Of a stretch of DNA of 64,000 nucleotides, positions 34,671 through 47,439 are shown in pieces; position 1 is the stretch's first letter, and each line of letters starts with the position of its first letter. The notes beneath the pieces are model-generated. The model saw only the letters and a program-made list of their open reading frames with translations. It was not told the origin of the DNA and made no database searches. A program made the position numbers and the translations under genes. The stretch is from Collybiopsis luxurians FD-317 M1 (Eukaryota > Basidiomycota > Agaricomycetes > Agaricales > Omphalotaceae), in the NCBI GenBank assembly GCA_000827265.1, contig KN834759.1:167666-231665 (forward strand), written 5' to 3'.

Positions 34671-37600
34671 TCATGAAAAGAAGTACTGAGAAGCCTTGAT
34701 AGCTTCAACCTTGAAATCGCCCTTCTTGGGCACCGGTGGCAACAAATCCACTAAATTGACAAACTTGCCCAACAGCTCAATAGACTGTAGGTCCTCGTTC
34801 GCTTTCCGTAACCGGGCAGCTTTTGCACGAGGAGATTCCCAATCTTCATCTTCGTACTCTTCCTCCTCCTCCTCCTCAGCCTCCTCCTGCGAATGAGAAG
34901 AAGCCGCCGCAGCCTCAGACTGTGCCGTTTTATGCTCCTTCTTCAAGTCCTTGATCAAAGCCTTCAAATCAGCAGAGTCGCTGTTCTCCTCGATACTAGA
35001 ATTGCCCGTCTCCGAGATATTCACAATGTTCGCAATCGAGTGTAGAGACTTGGCTTGTTCTGCAGTGACGGTGATGCGAGCCCCGGCTTGTTGGAGCGCT
35101 TTCGTCAGGATGTGGCTCTGAATACTCGACAACGGAACTTTGTAGTTTCGGTATCGTGCTTTGAACTGTAATGGGGACGTCGTCAGAGGTCTTGCACAAG
35201 TTCATCGGATTAAGACCTGAATCATACCTCTTCGTACAACTTCTGGAGGACTTCCGCTGAATGTAGGGCAATGAACGTATCACGAATAATGCCGGACATT
35301 TTGTCAATATCACAAGCATGAGTCCAGTAAGAGTCGTGTACGGCGGCAAAGGTCAGTCCTTGAGTCTAGAACAAACGAACAAATACGTGTGAGGAAGTGG
35401 AAACGCGAATTGGAAGAACAGCATAACATACTCGGCATTCGAGTGCAGTAAGCATCATATGGGTAGCGTCGAGACTGTGAATAAAGTTGGGAGGGAAAGC
35501 GCTAGCCTGCTTCTGCGTATTGACTACGACAACTCTGTCAGAAAAAAAAACTTGAATGCAGGACCCAGATGATCGGCTCACCTTCAGACGGGGTGTTCGG
35601 GTCAGAGATGTAAACCGTTTGCATGGAGGTGACAATCTGTCTGCGTTTCGGCTTTCGGTAAGGTTGTACGATAGGAAGCCCCAGAGGCGTCGTCCAAACA
35701 ACCGACGTCATTTGTTCCTTGCGCAAAAAGTCTGCGGGCAGCTCCTTCTTCTTGGTCCTCCGTTTGCCCTTCTTTCGGCTCCTGTACTCGGCTAGAGCTT
35801 CTGGAATACGCTCCTCGGGAATCGCTTTGGCGATGAGCCGAGCACATATACTAAGCCACAGCTGAATGTCTTTGGCTCCGGTGAAAAGATCCCCAATACA
35901 GCCGAGAACCTTGAGTATAATTTGAGATCCTGTGCAGAAAGAAGAAAACCTAAATCACTTACCACCCTGGTTAGGTAGGCTGAAGCGCCCCAGACCTCTT
36001 CTTCGGGGAATTGTTTGGTAGCCTTCAGTTGCCTCTCAATCTGGTCGCGAGCGCCGATGAACGTCACACCGTACACAGTCGTCATAACCTAGATTGGAAA
36101 TGAAAACCGACTCCTTGACGAACAGCGAAAGACTTACCGTCTGCTTGACAACCTTCCTAGTAATCTTGCCCTGAAGCATAATCGCATACTTGTCTCCCTT
36201 CTGAACGTCCCGATTGATGACTTCCTCCGCCATGTTGCCGACATAGGTGTAAACATCAGATGGACGATCTCCAGCACTCAAATTGACCTGCTGCGCGCCA
36301 CGAGAGTCACCTCCAAGTGCAGCATAGTGCTGTAAACCGTTACAGGTTCCATCTTGGTGCACTGGGAGACACGAATTGTATTCGTGAGGATTTTCAGATG
36401 TTAGAGCAGCATGCAGTTCCATGCACGTTCCAAGACACTGCCAGGGGTCATCCGCATGTGTCCACCACCGTCGACCCTACATACCTATTGTCAGAAATGG
36501 ACTAGGAATGACGACAAAAACACTCACTTCAAGAGGCTTGGTCGCGCTGTCAAAGACGTCATCAAGGTGATCCTGGACAAATTGGACCCGCTCGTCAAAG
36601 TTGGCCTTATCGAAACCATACAAGTTGGCCAGATGAATCTGGAGCCACCGCAGACCTCGTTCGCCTAAAGGTTTACCCTCTGCAAAGATCAACAGCCCAC
36701 GACTAAGATCGTCACCGATATGGTTCAAATGCGGTGGAATTGGATACGCGCGTCCACGGAAGTCCATATTGTGCGGAAAGTACATAGTGTCTCCAAGGAA
36801 CTACGAGATAGTGAGATTCATCAAATCATCAGACCAGGAGAAAAGAAGACCTACGGTTCTGGCAATCTCGATTTTATAATTGACACTGCATCGATCAGAA
36901 TGATTGTTGGCCTTGTCCTGCGTCCATGCCTTCAACCGTTGCATGTAGGCCGAACGCTCCTTGAGATCTGCACCTTCAGGCAATACAGGCTCTGGATCCG
37001 GGAAGACAGCGGGAGGGAGCTTGCCCAATTTTTCCCCTGAATTCCAGACTTGCAAAACGACATCAAAGACTTTGCGATTAATTTGCCATGGTGTGCTCCC
37101 GAGAACATCGAGTCCAGCGTAGACGAGTTCAACGTTGCCCAATTCCGAAGCGTGTACAACATAACTCGCTTGTTCGACAGATTCCTTGAAACGCATTGCC
37201 GAAACTGCAGAATCGATTCATGAAGGTCCGCTCGCCTGATCTAGACTCCAACTTACCTTCGTTAAACATATAACCGCCCTTTCGAAGACCAAGCCATGGT
37301 TTCGGTTTGACAAGCATAGGTAAATGACGAGGATGGATAGTATCGCGTATATTATCATTGGCAAGACGTTCAGAAACCGCAGGATTCAGCCGAATGACTC
37401 CCAGCTTCTGCCCTCGACTGTGCTCATAGGAATGGTGGAACGCGGGCTGAACCTCCGTTCTAGAACAAAGTGAGCTGACAACAGTGATGTATGAGGACTG
37501 CGTACGCACATCATCTCATTGGTAACCTTATCAGTGGCAGTTCTCGTCACTTTCGCAACATCCATGAGACATTCCACCAAGATACCTCCAATCTTCGCTC

Positions 37601-39285
37601 TCGTGGCCTGTGTCCATGCTGCAGTCCACGCTTCCCCGTCGGACATATGCTTGGCAGCAACTATCCGCCTCTCCAGCAAACTGTTATACCCAAGATTGGA
37701 GAAGTATCCGTTTTCACCCACTCGACCAACAGTAGGGACAGTGATATTGTTCTTCTTGCATATCTGCGCCTTGTACTCATTCTCCACCGCCTTCCCCACT
37801 GTGATCAAAGCCCGCGTCGTCTTCATACCTTCCGATACGCCTCCTGAGCCCTGTAGGCGCATGATTTCGAAAATGGTGATCAGAGATAGACGCTCAGGCT
37901 CGACCAAGGAAAGATATGGTCCCAACTGTGACCTAAAATCCTTTTCATTTTCCAGATATTGTATGTTCTTGATTTCATCTTTGAGCCGCTCTTGTAATTT
38001 CGTGTGCCAATCCCACATCCACCGTCGTAAATCAGGCTGTCGTAAATGATGCGTATCAAGACCCAGCGCTTCGAACGTATCCGTTTCATGTTTTAATCTT
38101 TCGACGGCATTGTCATAGACTGCGTCTTCAAGAAGTTTCTGTCGCGCGGCTACATCTTCTGGAAGCACCCTTCGAGCATAACAAACTCGCGCCAAATGGC
38201 GACGAAGATTTAAAAGATTGAAGGGGACCTCGTACTCCGGTTCCTCGGTTTCTCCTTCAGTCAGCTCCGAGGGATCCTTTTTCTATTCCATCTAAGTTCA
38301 GTCTTGGGAACGATATGAGTTTTGAGAAACTTACTTTGGCGCGCATTACAGGCATAACTTCGGGAACGTCAGCAAGAATGTCGTTATAGTGTGCACCTAT
38401 AGTTTCCGTCTGGCCCAGTTGAGTGATAACATCGGCAAGACCTAGATCTGCGGCGGCCTTTGACAGAATCTTGATAACTTGCGTCGCTTCCTCTGAGCTA
38501 CCGATAGCCCGGTCTGCAACAACATTTTCTATAGGGATGTCGCGCCCTAAGAGACTCGTGAGCAATTCCACCGGCCGCTTTTCGCCACAGTCGCGAATGT
38601 AGTCGGCAGAATCAGGCCCAAAACTACCAAAAAGTCACTAAAAGTGAGCTGCACGTATTATTTCATAGACTCACCGATGCCAAGCAAGAAGCATAGTAGC
38701 ATAAGACCCAGCAGATGGCGCTACCTTTTCCCTACCAGACTCCATATTGTCAAAAAGCTCCCATGCACATTCCAACCAATAATGACGATTACTCGTAGCT
38801 TTCGACGCCGTCATGTTGACAAAGGCCTCCAGAAAGGCATTGTACGCCCGTACGTCCAAAGCATTGTTCCAAGTCTCGCTTCGTAACCGGTCAAAGATAC
38901 CCTTTGCACGGGGAACGTCATACAGTTGGTAAAGACAGGCGTCCATGACAGCCAGAGAGTCCTGCGTGGCTGAATCTGTTAACCAAGACGAGTTCTTGGT
39001 TGAAGGGCTTTTTTCGGGAACTGGAGTGGGGAGAATGGTGTATCGGGGTGCGCTCTTGAGAAAGTTTTCCATGTCCGAAGAGAAACCATGGGATAATGAG
39101 TTTTCAGCAGTTCCTGCATTTCTAGGAAGGTAGGAAGGATAACTGGACTGGGGGGCTGGCTGAGCAGCTAAAGCCGGGGCATTGGCCTTTTTTGAAGGAG
39201 TGGAATAAAGCCGCGCTGGTCGAGGAAGGCTTTGACGAGACGACAGCAAAGTCGTCTCGAGTCTTTTGGCTGCCCTTGTTATCAT
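34671..39285 (-). CDS. RPO41: Mitochondrial DNA-directed RNA polymerase, T7-like
   Basis: This single-subunit polymerase transcribes mitochondrial DNA and primes its replication. The first in-frame ATG is at 39283-39285: [20 protein letters not shown] is a strong matrix presequence. The N-terminal extension has PPR-like helices ([35 protein letters not shown]). Catalytic motifs of the T7 family are [18 protein letters not shown] (motif A, about 36320-36370), [17 protein letters not shown] (motif B, over an intron near 36088-36137) and [10 protein letters not shown] (motif C, near 35325). [20 protein letters not shown] (about 36720-36780) is also diagnostic. The C-terminus ends [13 protein letters not shown] at 34671-34673 after an acidic insert. 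About a dozen introns are present. All motifs are intact; exon borders are by eye. Confidence 0.92.
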
Positions 39286-39649
39286 CTTTCTGTGAACGGG
39301 CCCCTTCACAGTTCAGTGTAAAAAAAAAAATTAACAAGCGCCCAAGTCGGACGCGAATATGTAATTTGGTCACGCGACAAACTTAATCCGGTAATCCACT
39401 TCCACGACTTCACGCTATAGCCAGCTTTGACCGAGAAACTACATGCATTCGAAAATTGAGGAATAAATACGTATGTATGCAAAGCCGTAAAGTTCGTCAC
39501 ATAGTGTAAAATGCGTTCACGAATGTAATTCGTGCAAAAATGTATGCAAAAATAGTAGGTACGGTACGAATATGTATGAACTAGAAAATCAGTACACTAA
39601 ACAATGCTTCCGACTACAAGTAATGATTCATAACGAGACGTTTCATCCA

Positions 39650-42482
39650 TTAAAAAGCAGGGACCACTGATAAGGTGGCATAATCATCCGGAGGGTCTTC
39701 CGACCAAGCCTCATAAAAGGCTCTGGCCTCTTCCTCGGTTTTCCATGACATGACCAGGACGTGAGCACCACCCTTGCGACCTCTGACCTGAGGGGATATC
39801 TCGTTTCCGCGTCTCGTCATTCTGGCGAAGCTAAGAGCAGTGCCATGCAGATCGGTGACTTGGGAAAGATCTATCGGTCCCAAGCGCACACTCCAGTCAT
39901 GTGTCGTCGGACGCTTCGTAGGAGCAGGTGCCTGTAGTGGTTGGTTGTACACTTCAGGAATACTTGGCATCTGCGGCTGCGCATTCATTAGCCCGGTCGA
40001 CGACGGCGTTATCGGCTCTTGTCCTATACTATAAACCGAATCTCCACGAGAATGCACAGAGGCACGAAGTTGACGAATGGTTTCCACAAGCTCTTGTTGC
40101 GCTCGAGCTGACTGGGCCTGACTTGCGATCGCTTCGTTGAGTAGGTACTGAACTTCGCTTATTGTGTTCGTCAAGTACTGGATGTTATCGACCAAGGCCA
40201 TGTTAACCGAGTGTCTCGAAGATCGCCTGTCTGCCATTGCTTCTTCCATCTGAGCAGGAGTGACCGATCTATCCGTAGTACCAGAAAGTTTGGCCTGAAA
40301 CAGAAATTTAGTTCAGGTATACAGATTTAATAAAGAATTAATCGTACCTCCGCTGCTTCTTGTTCTGCAATCTGCTTCGCAATTTTCAGATCCTGGCAAT
40401 AGACAGTAAGAAATCGCGAAAGTTTAGTTTAGAAAAAAATGAACATACAAGACAGGGCGCATATTTGCTATTCTGACGAATTCGAGCACCGTATTTGTAG
40501 AACAAGAACGGCATTGGCGATAGCACCAGACATATCAAACCCACCAACGTCGAGGCCCAGTTAGTGCCGAGTTTGTGATACATCTGAACGGTGAAAAGCG
40601 GGAAAACCGATCCTACTCCAGACCGTATCATGGTGTTACTGGCAAGAGCAGAGGCAGCGAGCATCCTGTGAAGTATGGTTTATAAAACCGTCGATTGTAA
40701 TCAAGTATGAAGAGCACTCACAAGTAGGTGTCTACGATGTAGACCTATAAGGTCATGGTCAACAGTGGTCAAAAAATTGGTGTGCGAGTTCACTTACGAT
40801 GAAAGCAATGAAGACCAACGAAATCGCGAACCCAACAAAGACTGTACTGATGGCGGGAACATACCAGGGAATGTTGGCGTAGTTCCCTGTCCATCCCATC
40901 CAGAAGGTGCTCCCAACCAGCATGATCGATCCAATCATGGCAGTATAGAGTCTCTCTTCGGGAGGGGGGAAACCTTTCCACTTTGGAATAATCTTGTTCA
41001 CTCTTCTCGTGAAGTACAGATTGCAAATCGTAGTCAGTGTGCTTCCGATTCCAAGTCCAATAAATATAAGTCCTTGTTGAGTGGCAGTGAAACCTCTCTT
41101 CTCGATAAATATAACAGGGAATGCTTCAAACACTGTCGACTTGTTAGAGAGCGCGAAACAGATAACATGAAAGCGGAAATGACTTACAGGCATACAAAAG
41201 TCCATAAACAACAGACATGTAAATGGTGACCAGGATGAGAATCGGCTCCCTGGCCATGATCTTCCAAGGGCGGAAAATTGCACGCTCAACGAGTCCACTG
41301 GCAGACCAGTCCAATTTTTCATGATCAGAAATCAGATTGGCATTATTGACAGGATCCTCTTCTCGGAGACGTCGAGCCTGGAATGTCATTAGCGAAAAGA
41401 GAAATTCAAGTCAAAAAAAGTTTGATTACCTTGCGCGCCAAAAGGACCGGTCCGTATGTTTCGGGCAAACAGAGGAAAGTGTAAAATGTACCCGCTCCCG
41501 CCATCATCATCATGATCCAGTAGATCCATTCCCATCCCAAATGACTATCGGCAACGCTATATGCAAAGGAAAATTATCGTCAAAATTATCCGCATTACAG
41601 CCGCAGTTACTACTTACAAACCACCGATTAGCGGTCCAAGAGAAGGGCCTAAGAACACACATCCGCCGAACAGGGTTGTAGCATATCCACGGCCTGTGGC
41701 ATTCCATACGTCCGCAAGAATACCTGAACACAAATTTAGGAAGCTTTAGGAGCGGTAAAAACGACGAGTTTACCTCCACAAACAATAAGAGGTGCCGATG
41801 CGAATGCGCCAGAAAAGAACCGTAATATAAGGACAGTCTGGATGTTCGTGGCTAGACCTTGGCCGATGTATATGATGGTGTATGCGGTCATGGCTAAAAA
41901 CAAAACGTTTCTCCGTCCAAATATTTCACTTCCTGATCCCCAGAAAATTGGCTATGAAATGGAACTAAGTAGAATATCTACCTTCAGAGAGACTGCACGT
42001 ACCCCAGTGACATATCCTAGCAGAAAGAGTGTAGTAACCAAGTCCGACACTTCTCTGCTGATACCGAATCTTTCAATCAGACGCGCCGCAGTGATGGCGG
42101 GAGCGGAAGATGCAAATGTGCTGATCCGAGCCATTAGTAATCTCAATCTCCAAGTACCACGAATGGAAGAAACTCACGCATTGACGGTCAAAGCACAACA
42201 CACACCTGTGATGTTCCATTTTTTGCTTTCTGAAAAATTTTGTGGATTTGCAGGATCCTCTGGGCCGTCCCAGGACACAGTGACGGGTTCGTTATTGGCA
42301 GGAACTTCCTGAACGACTGGCTCAGGAACCTTCTTTTCATTTCTCTTCTCCGTCTCGTTCACGTCGTGCATTTCTATTTCGCCTTCATCATTAGTATCTT
42401 CGTCGAGCGGGGCAAGGCCCGGAGGGTGACGCGGAGCGCCCTGGCGGTACGCAGGATGCAGAGGATATCCACGGTTAGACAT
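39650..42482 (-). CDS. MFS transporter (DHA1 / polyamine-type) with long C-terminal extension
   Basis: This is a proton antiporter of the major facilitator superfamily, probably exporting polyamines or drugs at the plasma membrane. The hydrophilic N-tail starts MSNRGYPLHPAYRQGAPRHP and reaches the typical VSWDGPEDPANPQNFSESKK. Motif A (GSGSEIFGRRNVLFL), motif C (FLGPSLGPLIGGF) and twelve predicted membrane segments follow, with a central loop (EEDPVNNANLISDHEKLDWS). After the last helix and YKYGARIRQNSKYAPCL the frame continues across two clean introns into about 230 further residues: a polar helical stretch, then a conserved-looking end, LGPIDLSQVTDLHGTALSFA to SVVPAF-stop (39650-39652). Most relatives end soon after the last helix. 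The extension is in frame, so it is probably real. Confidence 0.82.
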
Positions 42483-43751
42483 TTCGAAGTGAAAGAAGTG
42501 TCGACGGGACTCGAAGCGACCTTGTTGCGCGGGAAAAAGTCAGGAACTTGAGAGACAAACAGCTCTGCTCTTTTGTAACCTGCCATAATTTTCCACTTCC
42601 GGTGTTGGCCGTGGGTATTCATTGTCCGAAATATTCGCTATCGACCAACATAGAAGGAGCCGGGAAGTAATCAATGCTGCCGTATTTGCCTGTGTAGAAT
42701 CGAGGCTCAACCGCGCGTCGACGTTTCCATGTAAAGGAGGCTCGGACAGCTTCCCCGAGGCTCCTCGTTCGAAACTCGAAAGTTTTCATTTTGTTCGACT
42801 AGTCAAAATGCTCCACAATGTAAACCTTGGTTGTCATGTATTGAGTAGCACCAAGTAGGATCCGCCTCGAGCTGTGCAGTAAAAGCAACCCGTTTCAAAG
42901 GTTCTGATATTCAAGTGTTTTCTGCTACATACCCTGAATCCCGCGGCGTCACTGGACAACTAGATGGGGGTATGACTCGTTATAGGTGCAGTTACCTGCA
43001 ATGTTCATATTCAAGAAGTTGCAGCGACGGGATCCAGGGAAACATCAAAGCTCGTTGAATCTTGATTGCGTCTGGCAGCGCCTGGAGAATTTTATCCGTG
43101 TTGCGATCAGCCATCGGATGCGAAGAGTTTAGGGCCAAGAGGTCCATGTGTGCAGCTGTGGGGGCTGAAAGACTGTTAGGGGATAACAAGGAACGACCAT
43201 CTGTGTATTCAGTACATTGACGGCAGAATACCGACTCTGAATTACCGTCGAGAAGTCATAATTTATGACGTAACTGACACAGTCGCCACAGATCGAAAAT
43301 GAATACTCTTACTAGAGAATTGCAACATGGACTCATGAACTACAGCAATGCAACACCTTCGCATTGCGCAAGTGGCGCCGAGCGGCTGTTGACCTGCGTG
43401 AAGCAAGGACTCAATCGGTCGCACTACCAGCAGTGCAAAAACCAGAGTCAAAAACTTTTAAGTTTGACAAGGTTGACAGTCCATACTCGAGTATAGTGGC
43501 TGTATTTATTCAAACAAATATATACTGGGTATCGTTGAATATCCATTCGGAAAAGAGAAAAAAGCGCAGTGATTATCGAAAGGTGAAAGGTTAAAGTACT
43601 CAAATATTTAAGCACCGACGATCATCGGAGCTGGGGATCACTCCGAAAGACCGACGGACTTACGGACTAAAACCATTTATAAACTGGAAGAACGCCACCT
43701 GCAGTCCTATTCAACCTCCGTCGTCCTGAACCCAACCACGTGACTACGAGC
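42483..43751. other. 1.27-kb intergenic region with no recognised gene
   Basis: The region lies between the MFS start and the PalI-like 3' end. A 65-codon minus-strand frame at 42992-43189 (containing MADRNTDKILQALPDAIKIQ) might be a remnant exon, but I cannot place it. Nothing else is recognised. Confidence 0.4.
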
Positions 43752-44668
43752 TTAATTCCTACGGAAACGCTTCCAGAAAGGAGTTTTTGTGGTCGTAGAG
43801 GACATGGGATAGGATGGGTAGGAGGAAGCTCCCGACATACGATCTCTGCGACGGCCAAAGCAGACAGTGCAGCCAGCCAAGAGTAGAAGAATAAGCGAGA
43901 CAAATGTCAACCAGAAACCTGTGCACGTCGAGCAACAATCAATTACTTATGGGCGGACATTGACTCCAAAAAAAGAACAAGACGAACCTGGCGCGGTGTT
44001 TGTGGTTGCTTTGAGGGCGGGGATCTCGCCAACCTCATGGCGGAGGAATGCAAAGAGTGCAATATCAATTGCGAAGGCAATCAGAGTGATGAGGGCAGCA
44101 AGGAACGATAGAATGGATGCAATGAGAGTTACAGTGACATGGCTTGAGAAAGAGAAAAGAAGGGCAATGAAGGTGACAGCGGTGGCTGTACGACTTTTAG
44201 ATAAATATGACACCATTTTAACACAAAACAAACTCACCGACAGGATGCACAGCTAGTCCACGAGTCCAAGAACCAGAGATGATCACGCTTGCATCCTTGT
44301 TGGTGTCGGAAATTGGAGTAGAATAACCGTGTTGAACGTCGGTACAGATTCGCGAGTCCGAATCAGATTTGTACGTGCAAGCAGCCCTATCCCTCTTGTT
44401 AAAAAGCAGCAGAAAACGTTGAATGGCGTAGAGAATTTACCAGACACCAAACTGAAAATAATTTCAACAGAAAGCAAAAAAGGATACGGAGTTGGATACA
44501 TACTCGAATTTGATTCACATTATCTCCATTAATCAATGCATTTCCATTCAGATGAGAACGAGCAATATCCAAGGCCGGTAGGAAAGGGAGAGATATTGAG
44601 GTGAGAAGACTCAGAATAAAGGCGCAGAAAAGAAAAATAATCCCAGGAATACAGAAGAGCCGAGCCAT
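43752..44668 (-). CDS. SUR7/PalI (Rim9)-type membrane protein
   Basis: This is a four-helix plasma-membrane protein of the SUR7/PalI family, whose Rim9/PalI members help ambient-pH sensing by the Rim21 complex. It starts MARLFCIPGIIFLFCAFILS at 44668, the first helix. A short extracellular region with FGVWYHCTYKSDSDSRIC follows, the GxWxxC signature of the family, then WTRGLAVHPVA|TAVTFIALLFSFSSH, helix 3 IASILSFLAALITLIAFAID, and after an intron FWLTFVSLILLLLAGCTVCF, ending TPFWKRFRRN-stop at 43752-43754. Length is about 230 residues. It lacks the very long cytoplasmic tail of some PalI proteins, so it may be a short Rim9-like or a fenestrin-type paralogue. Confidence 0.75.
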
Positions 44669-45004
44669 CCTAGGCGTTTTGAATAGCAATGAAAGTAGAG
44701 TAGGAGGTAGTCGCGGTGGTCGTGGTGGTCGCTAGCCAAGAAAATAACTCCCATCAAAAAAAATGACCTCATCATTTTGATCCCACGCGCCAAAGCCAGC
44801 CAGCGCCACGCTGGTGCCCCACATCAGGTCAGTTATCTGCAAACTGGCAGTAAACACGAGGCCGAACTGAGAGCAATACGCGATTCGCGAATTCACAATG
44901 CCTCTTGAACATGATACGACGGTTTGCGGGAATCAATGAAAGAAATTCATTTCAGAGATAAGACTAATTAAAGTGAAGATCGCGTCGATAGAGGTAGAGA
45001 AATT

Positions 45005-47161
45005 CTACATTTGCTCGACGCTCTGCCTAATAAGCTTCTCGACGGCCATGGAGCGGGGCTTGATAGAGCATTCATAAGGACGCGGAAAGCTGCAATCAGA
45101 TTTAGCTTGCTATTGAGTCGGTTGATAGAATCACATACGGCAGCAATCCATCGATATAGTCAGTGCTTGGATCGATTTCAACTCCGTCACTATCCTTAAC
45201 CTTCTCCAAATCAAAACACGCTAAAAGAGAGGCAACGGCAAGCCAAACAGAACTCTGAGCTACAACCTTCCCGGCACAGACGCGCCTTCCAAAACCAAAC
45301 GCAGTATCAGGATAAGGCACCTCGTGGTTTATAGTTCCATCCGGATTAAGAAAACGCTCGGGTCGGAACTGTTCTACATCCTCACCATAGGTTGCGGGAT
45401 TGTGAAGAATCGCCCTATATCCAAAGTGAAAGTTAGTTACAATGGGATTGCAGGCCGAAAAAGCCAATCTGAACCAGCAGTTCCCCATGACAATTGTATT
45501 AGCGGGTATGTGATATCCTCTATAGATATCTGCGCAAACTAGATGATGCGGCAACGCTACCAATGTCTGGTCGGTCATTGACTTGAAATAGAGCTCGAAG
45601 AGTCCAAACCTAAAGGTACAATCGGCCTCCAGCGTAATCCCTCCATCACTAGCGCATCCACATAAGGTATCTTGCCCTCATCACCAAAGTCAGGAAGTCG
45701 GCCGCGTCCTACCACCGCATCTACAGCAGCTTGGCCTTTCTTCAAGATGTCACGATTCCGTACCAGGCCAAGGAATATCGTGTTGGTAGCCGTGGCAGTC
45801 TGATTCAGACATTGGGATCTTCTCACTACAGTATGACATTTGTATGGCCTCAGAGCTCACCGTGTCCGACCCGGCTTCAATGCTTGTGATTAGAGGGAAT
45901 CCACGAGCGGTTAAACGACCCACCAGCGTAGAGTGTCCCCAAAACACCTTTCAATAAGTCCTCCTTCTCTTCCGACCAGCTTCCTTCATCTTGCATCTTC
46001 TGTAGCTCCCGAGATGCAATAGAGGATTTTGCTGTACCGTTTGCCTATAAATGGTCAGTCTCTTTTGTGACTCTTTGGGTGAGAACCAATGGTTTATATT
46101 CACCATGTTGTTCTTTGTGAAATTTAGTGGTTCCCTCGTCATCCTTTCGACAATCAGTCTTTCTTGTGCTGCCTTTCTCTTGAACCCTGCCCCAGGAAAC
46201 CATTTCGGCACGTATTTCAGCATTGGAAATGTATCCACAAGATAAGTTCCAGGTATGGCAGCTTCGGACATAGCATGTACAGCTCTTTCTACCAGCTGAA
46301 GATATGGATTTGACGAATTTTCCACGGTGATACCATATGCGGAGGAAAGGATGACACCCGAGGAAAAGCTATACCCAAAATCATCAGAATGACTGGCAAA
46401 TTTGTGTATCATATAATGTCGACGAACAGGCGGATATGATTCTCAAAATCTCGTGGTGTGTCAAGTAGTCTCTTGAGGAGCCGAGCGACACCTTCCACCA
46501 CTTGAGGCTTCTGGTAGGTCCTGAGCCTCGCTGGTGTGAATTGTTGCTTGAATAGTGCTCGAGATTCTATGAATGCAAGGCAATCATTCTAGAGAAAGCG
46601 CAGGTTCGAATAACTTACTTCGCCATCGGTCGCCATAAGGAATAAATCCGATGTTATAGTCCCATCCAAACCTGACACGCAGCTCAACAGTACAGTTATT
46701 CTAAAGGCACAACTGCGATACGTACAAGTCGTTAATCATAGGGAACGGCGGTCTGTAAAGTCATTGAACAGTCAACTGGTATAAAAGTAAGCTCACCTAT
46801 TCGAATATAATGTAGATCTTTTACCCAACAAGTCATTCGTTGCCTCGGTTGAATTGAGAATCAAAATTGATGTCCCAGCCATATTGAAATAGAGCAAATC
46901 GCTTTCTAGTAACCAGGATGAACTTTGAGCAATGAGTCTGGGACTTTCGAGCAGTGCGTACGAACTGTATTCATGACTCATCTCAGTATATGCGATGTGA
47001 ACCTCGTGTTTGGGGACATCGAAGATATTTCCTATGACCGGCCATCCTCTGGGACCAGGTGGGAGCGGTAATTGACGCCGAGAGCTTTTCCAAAGTCGAT
47101 GAGCTAAGAGTACGGATAAGCCAAAAGCGATGAGGTCAATGGCATGCTGAAAGGAAGGCAT
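45005..47161 (-). CDS. Cytochrome P450 monooxygenase 2
   Basis: This intact microsomal P450 belongs to the same clade as P450-1. The first in-frame ATG is at 47159-47161: MPSFQHAIDLIAFGLSVLLA is the anchor, followed by LPLPPGPRGWPVIGN. Then come PPFPMINDL|FGWDYNIGFIPYGDRWR over introns, the I-helix AAGSDTTATATN whose centre is a 14-nt exon (45861-45874), VMEGLRWRPIVPLGL (ExxR), FRPERFLNPDGTINHEVPYP and the heme loop FGFGRRVCAGKVVAQSSVW with its cysteine. After a last intron (about 45089-45137) the tail PRPYECSIKPRSMAVEKLIR ends at 45005-45007. Intron positions around the I-helix match P450-1, showing common descent. Substrate unknown. Confidence 0.87.
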
Positions 47162-47439
47162 TGTCGTCAAGCCTTCTCCGGAGTTTTCGTGGCATATTTA
47201 TTTAACAAAAATCAATACTCTAAGCAGAGCAAACCTCATCGAATGATCAAGCAACATCTGACACAGTTTGCATGTTGCGAGCTTCGAGGGATTAGATCGA
47301 ACTAACAGTGACAAACTGTGGAGTATCAAGATAGACTCAACTTTCAATGCTCAGGTTCCCAGCCTTAACGGCGATTAAAATGGAGTTGTGAAGGAGACCT
47401 ATAAGAGCCGTGATATTTAGAGACAGGCATTCTTCAGGT

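Noticed and set aside
37491..38049. Plus-strand frames of up to 176 codons
   Set aside because: They are antisense of RPO41 exons whose frame carries clear polymerase motifs.
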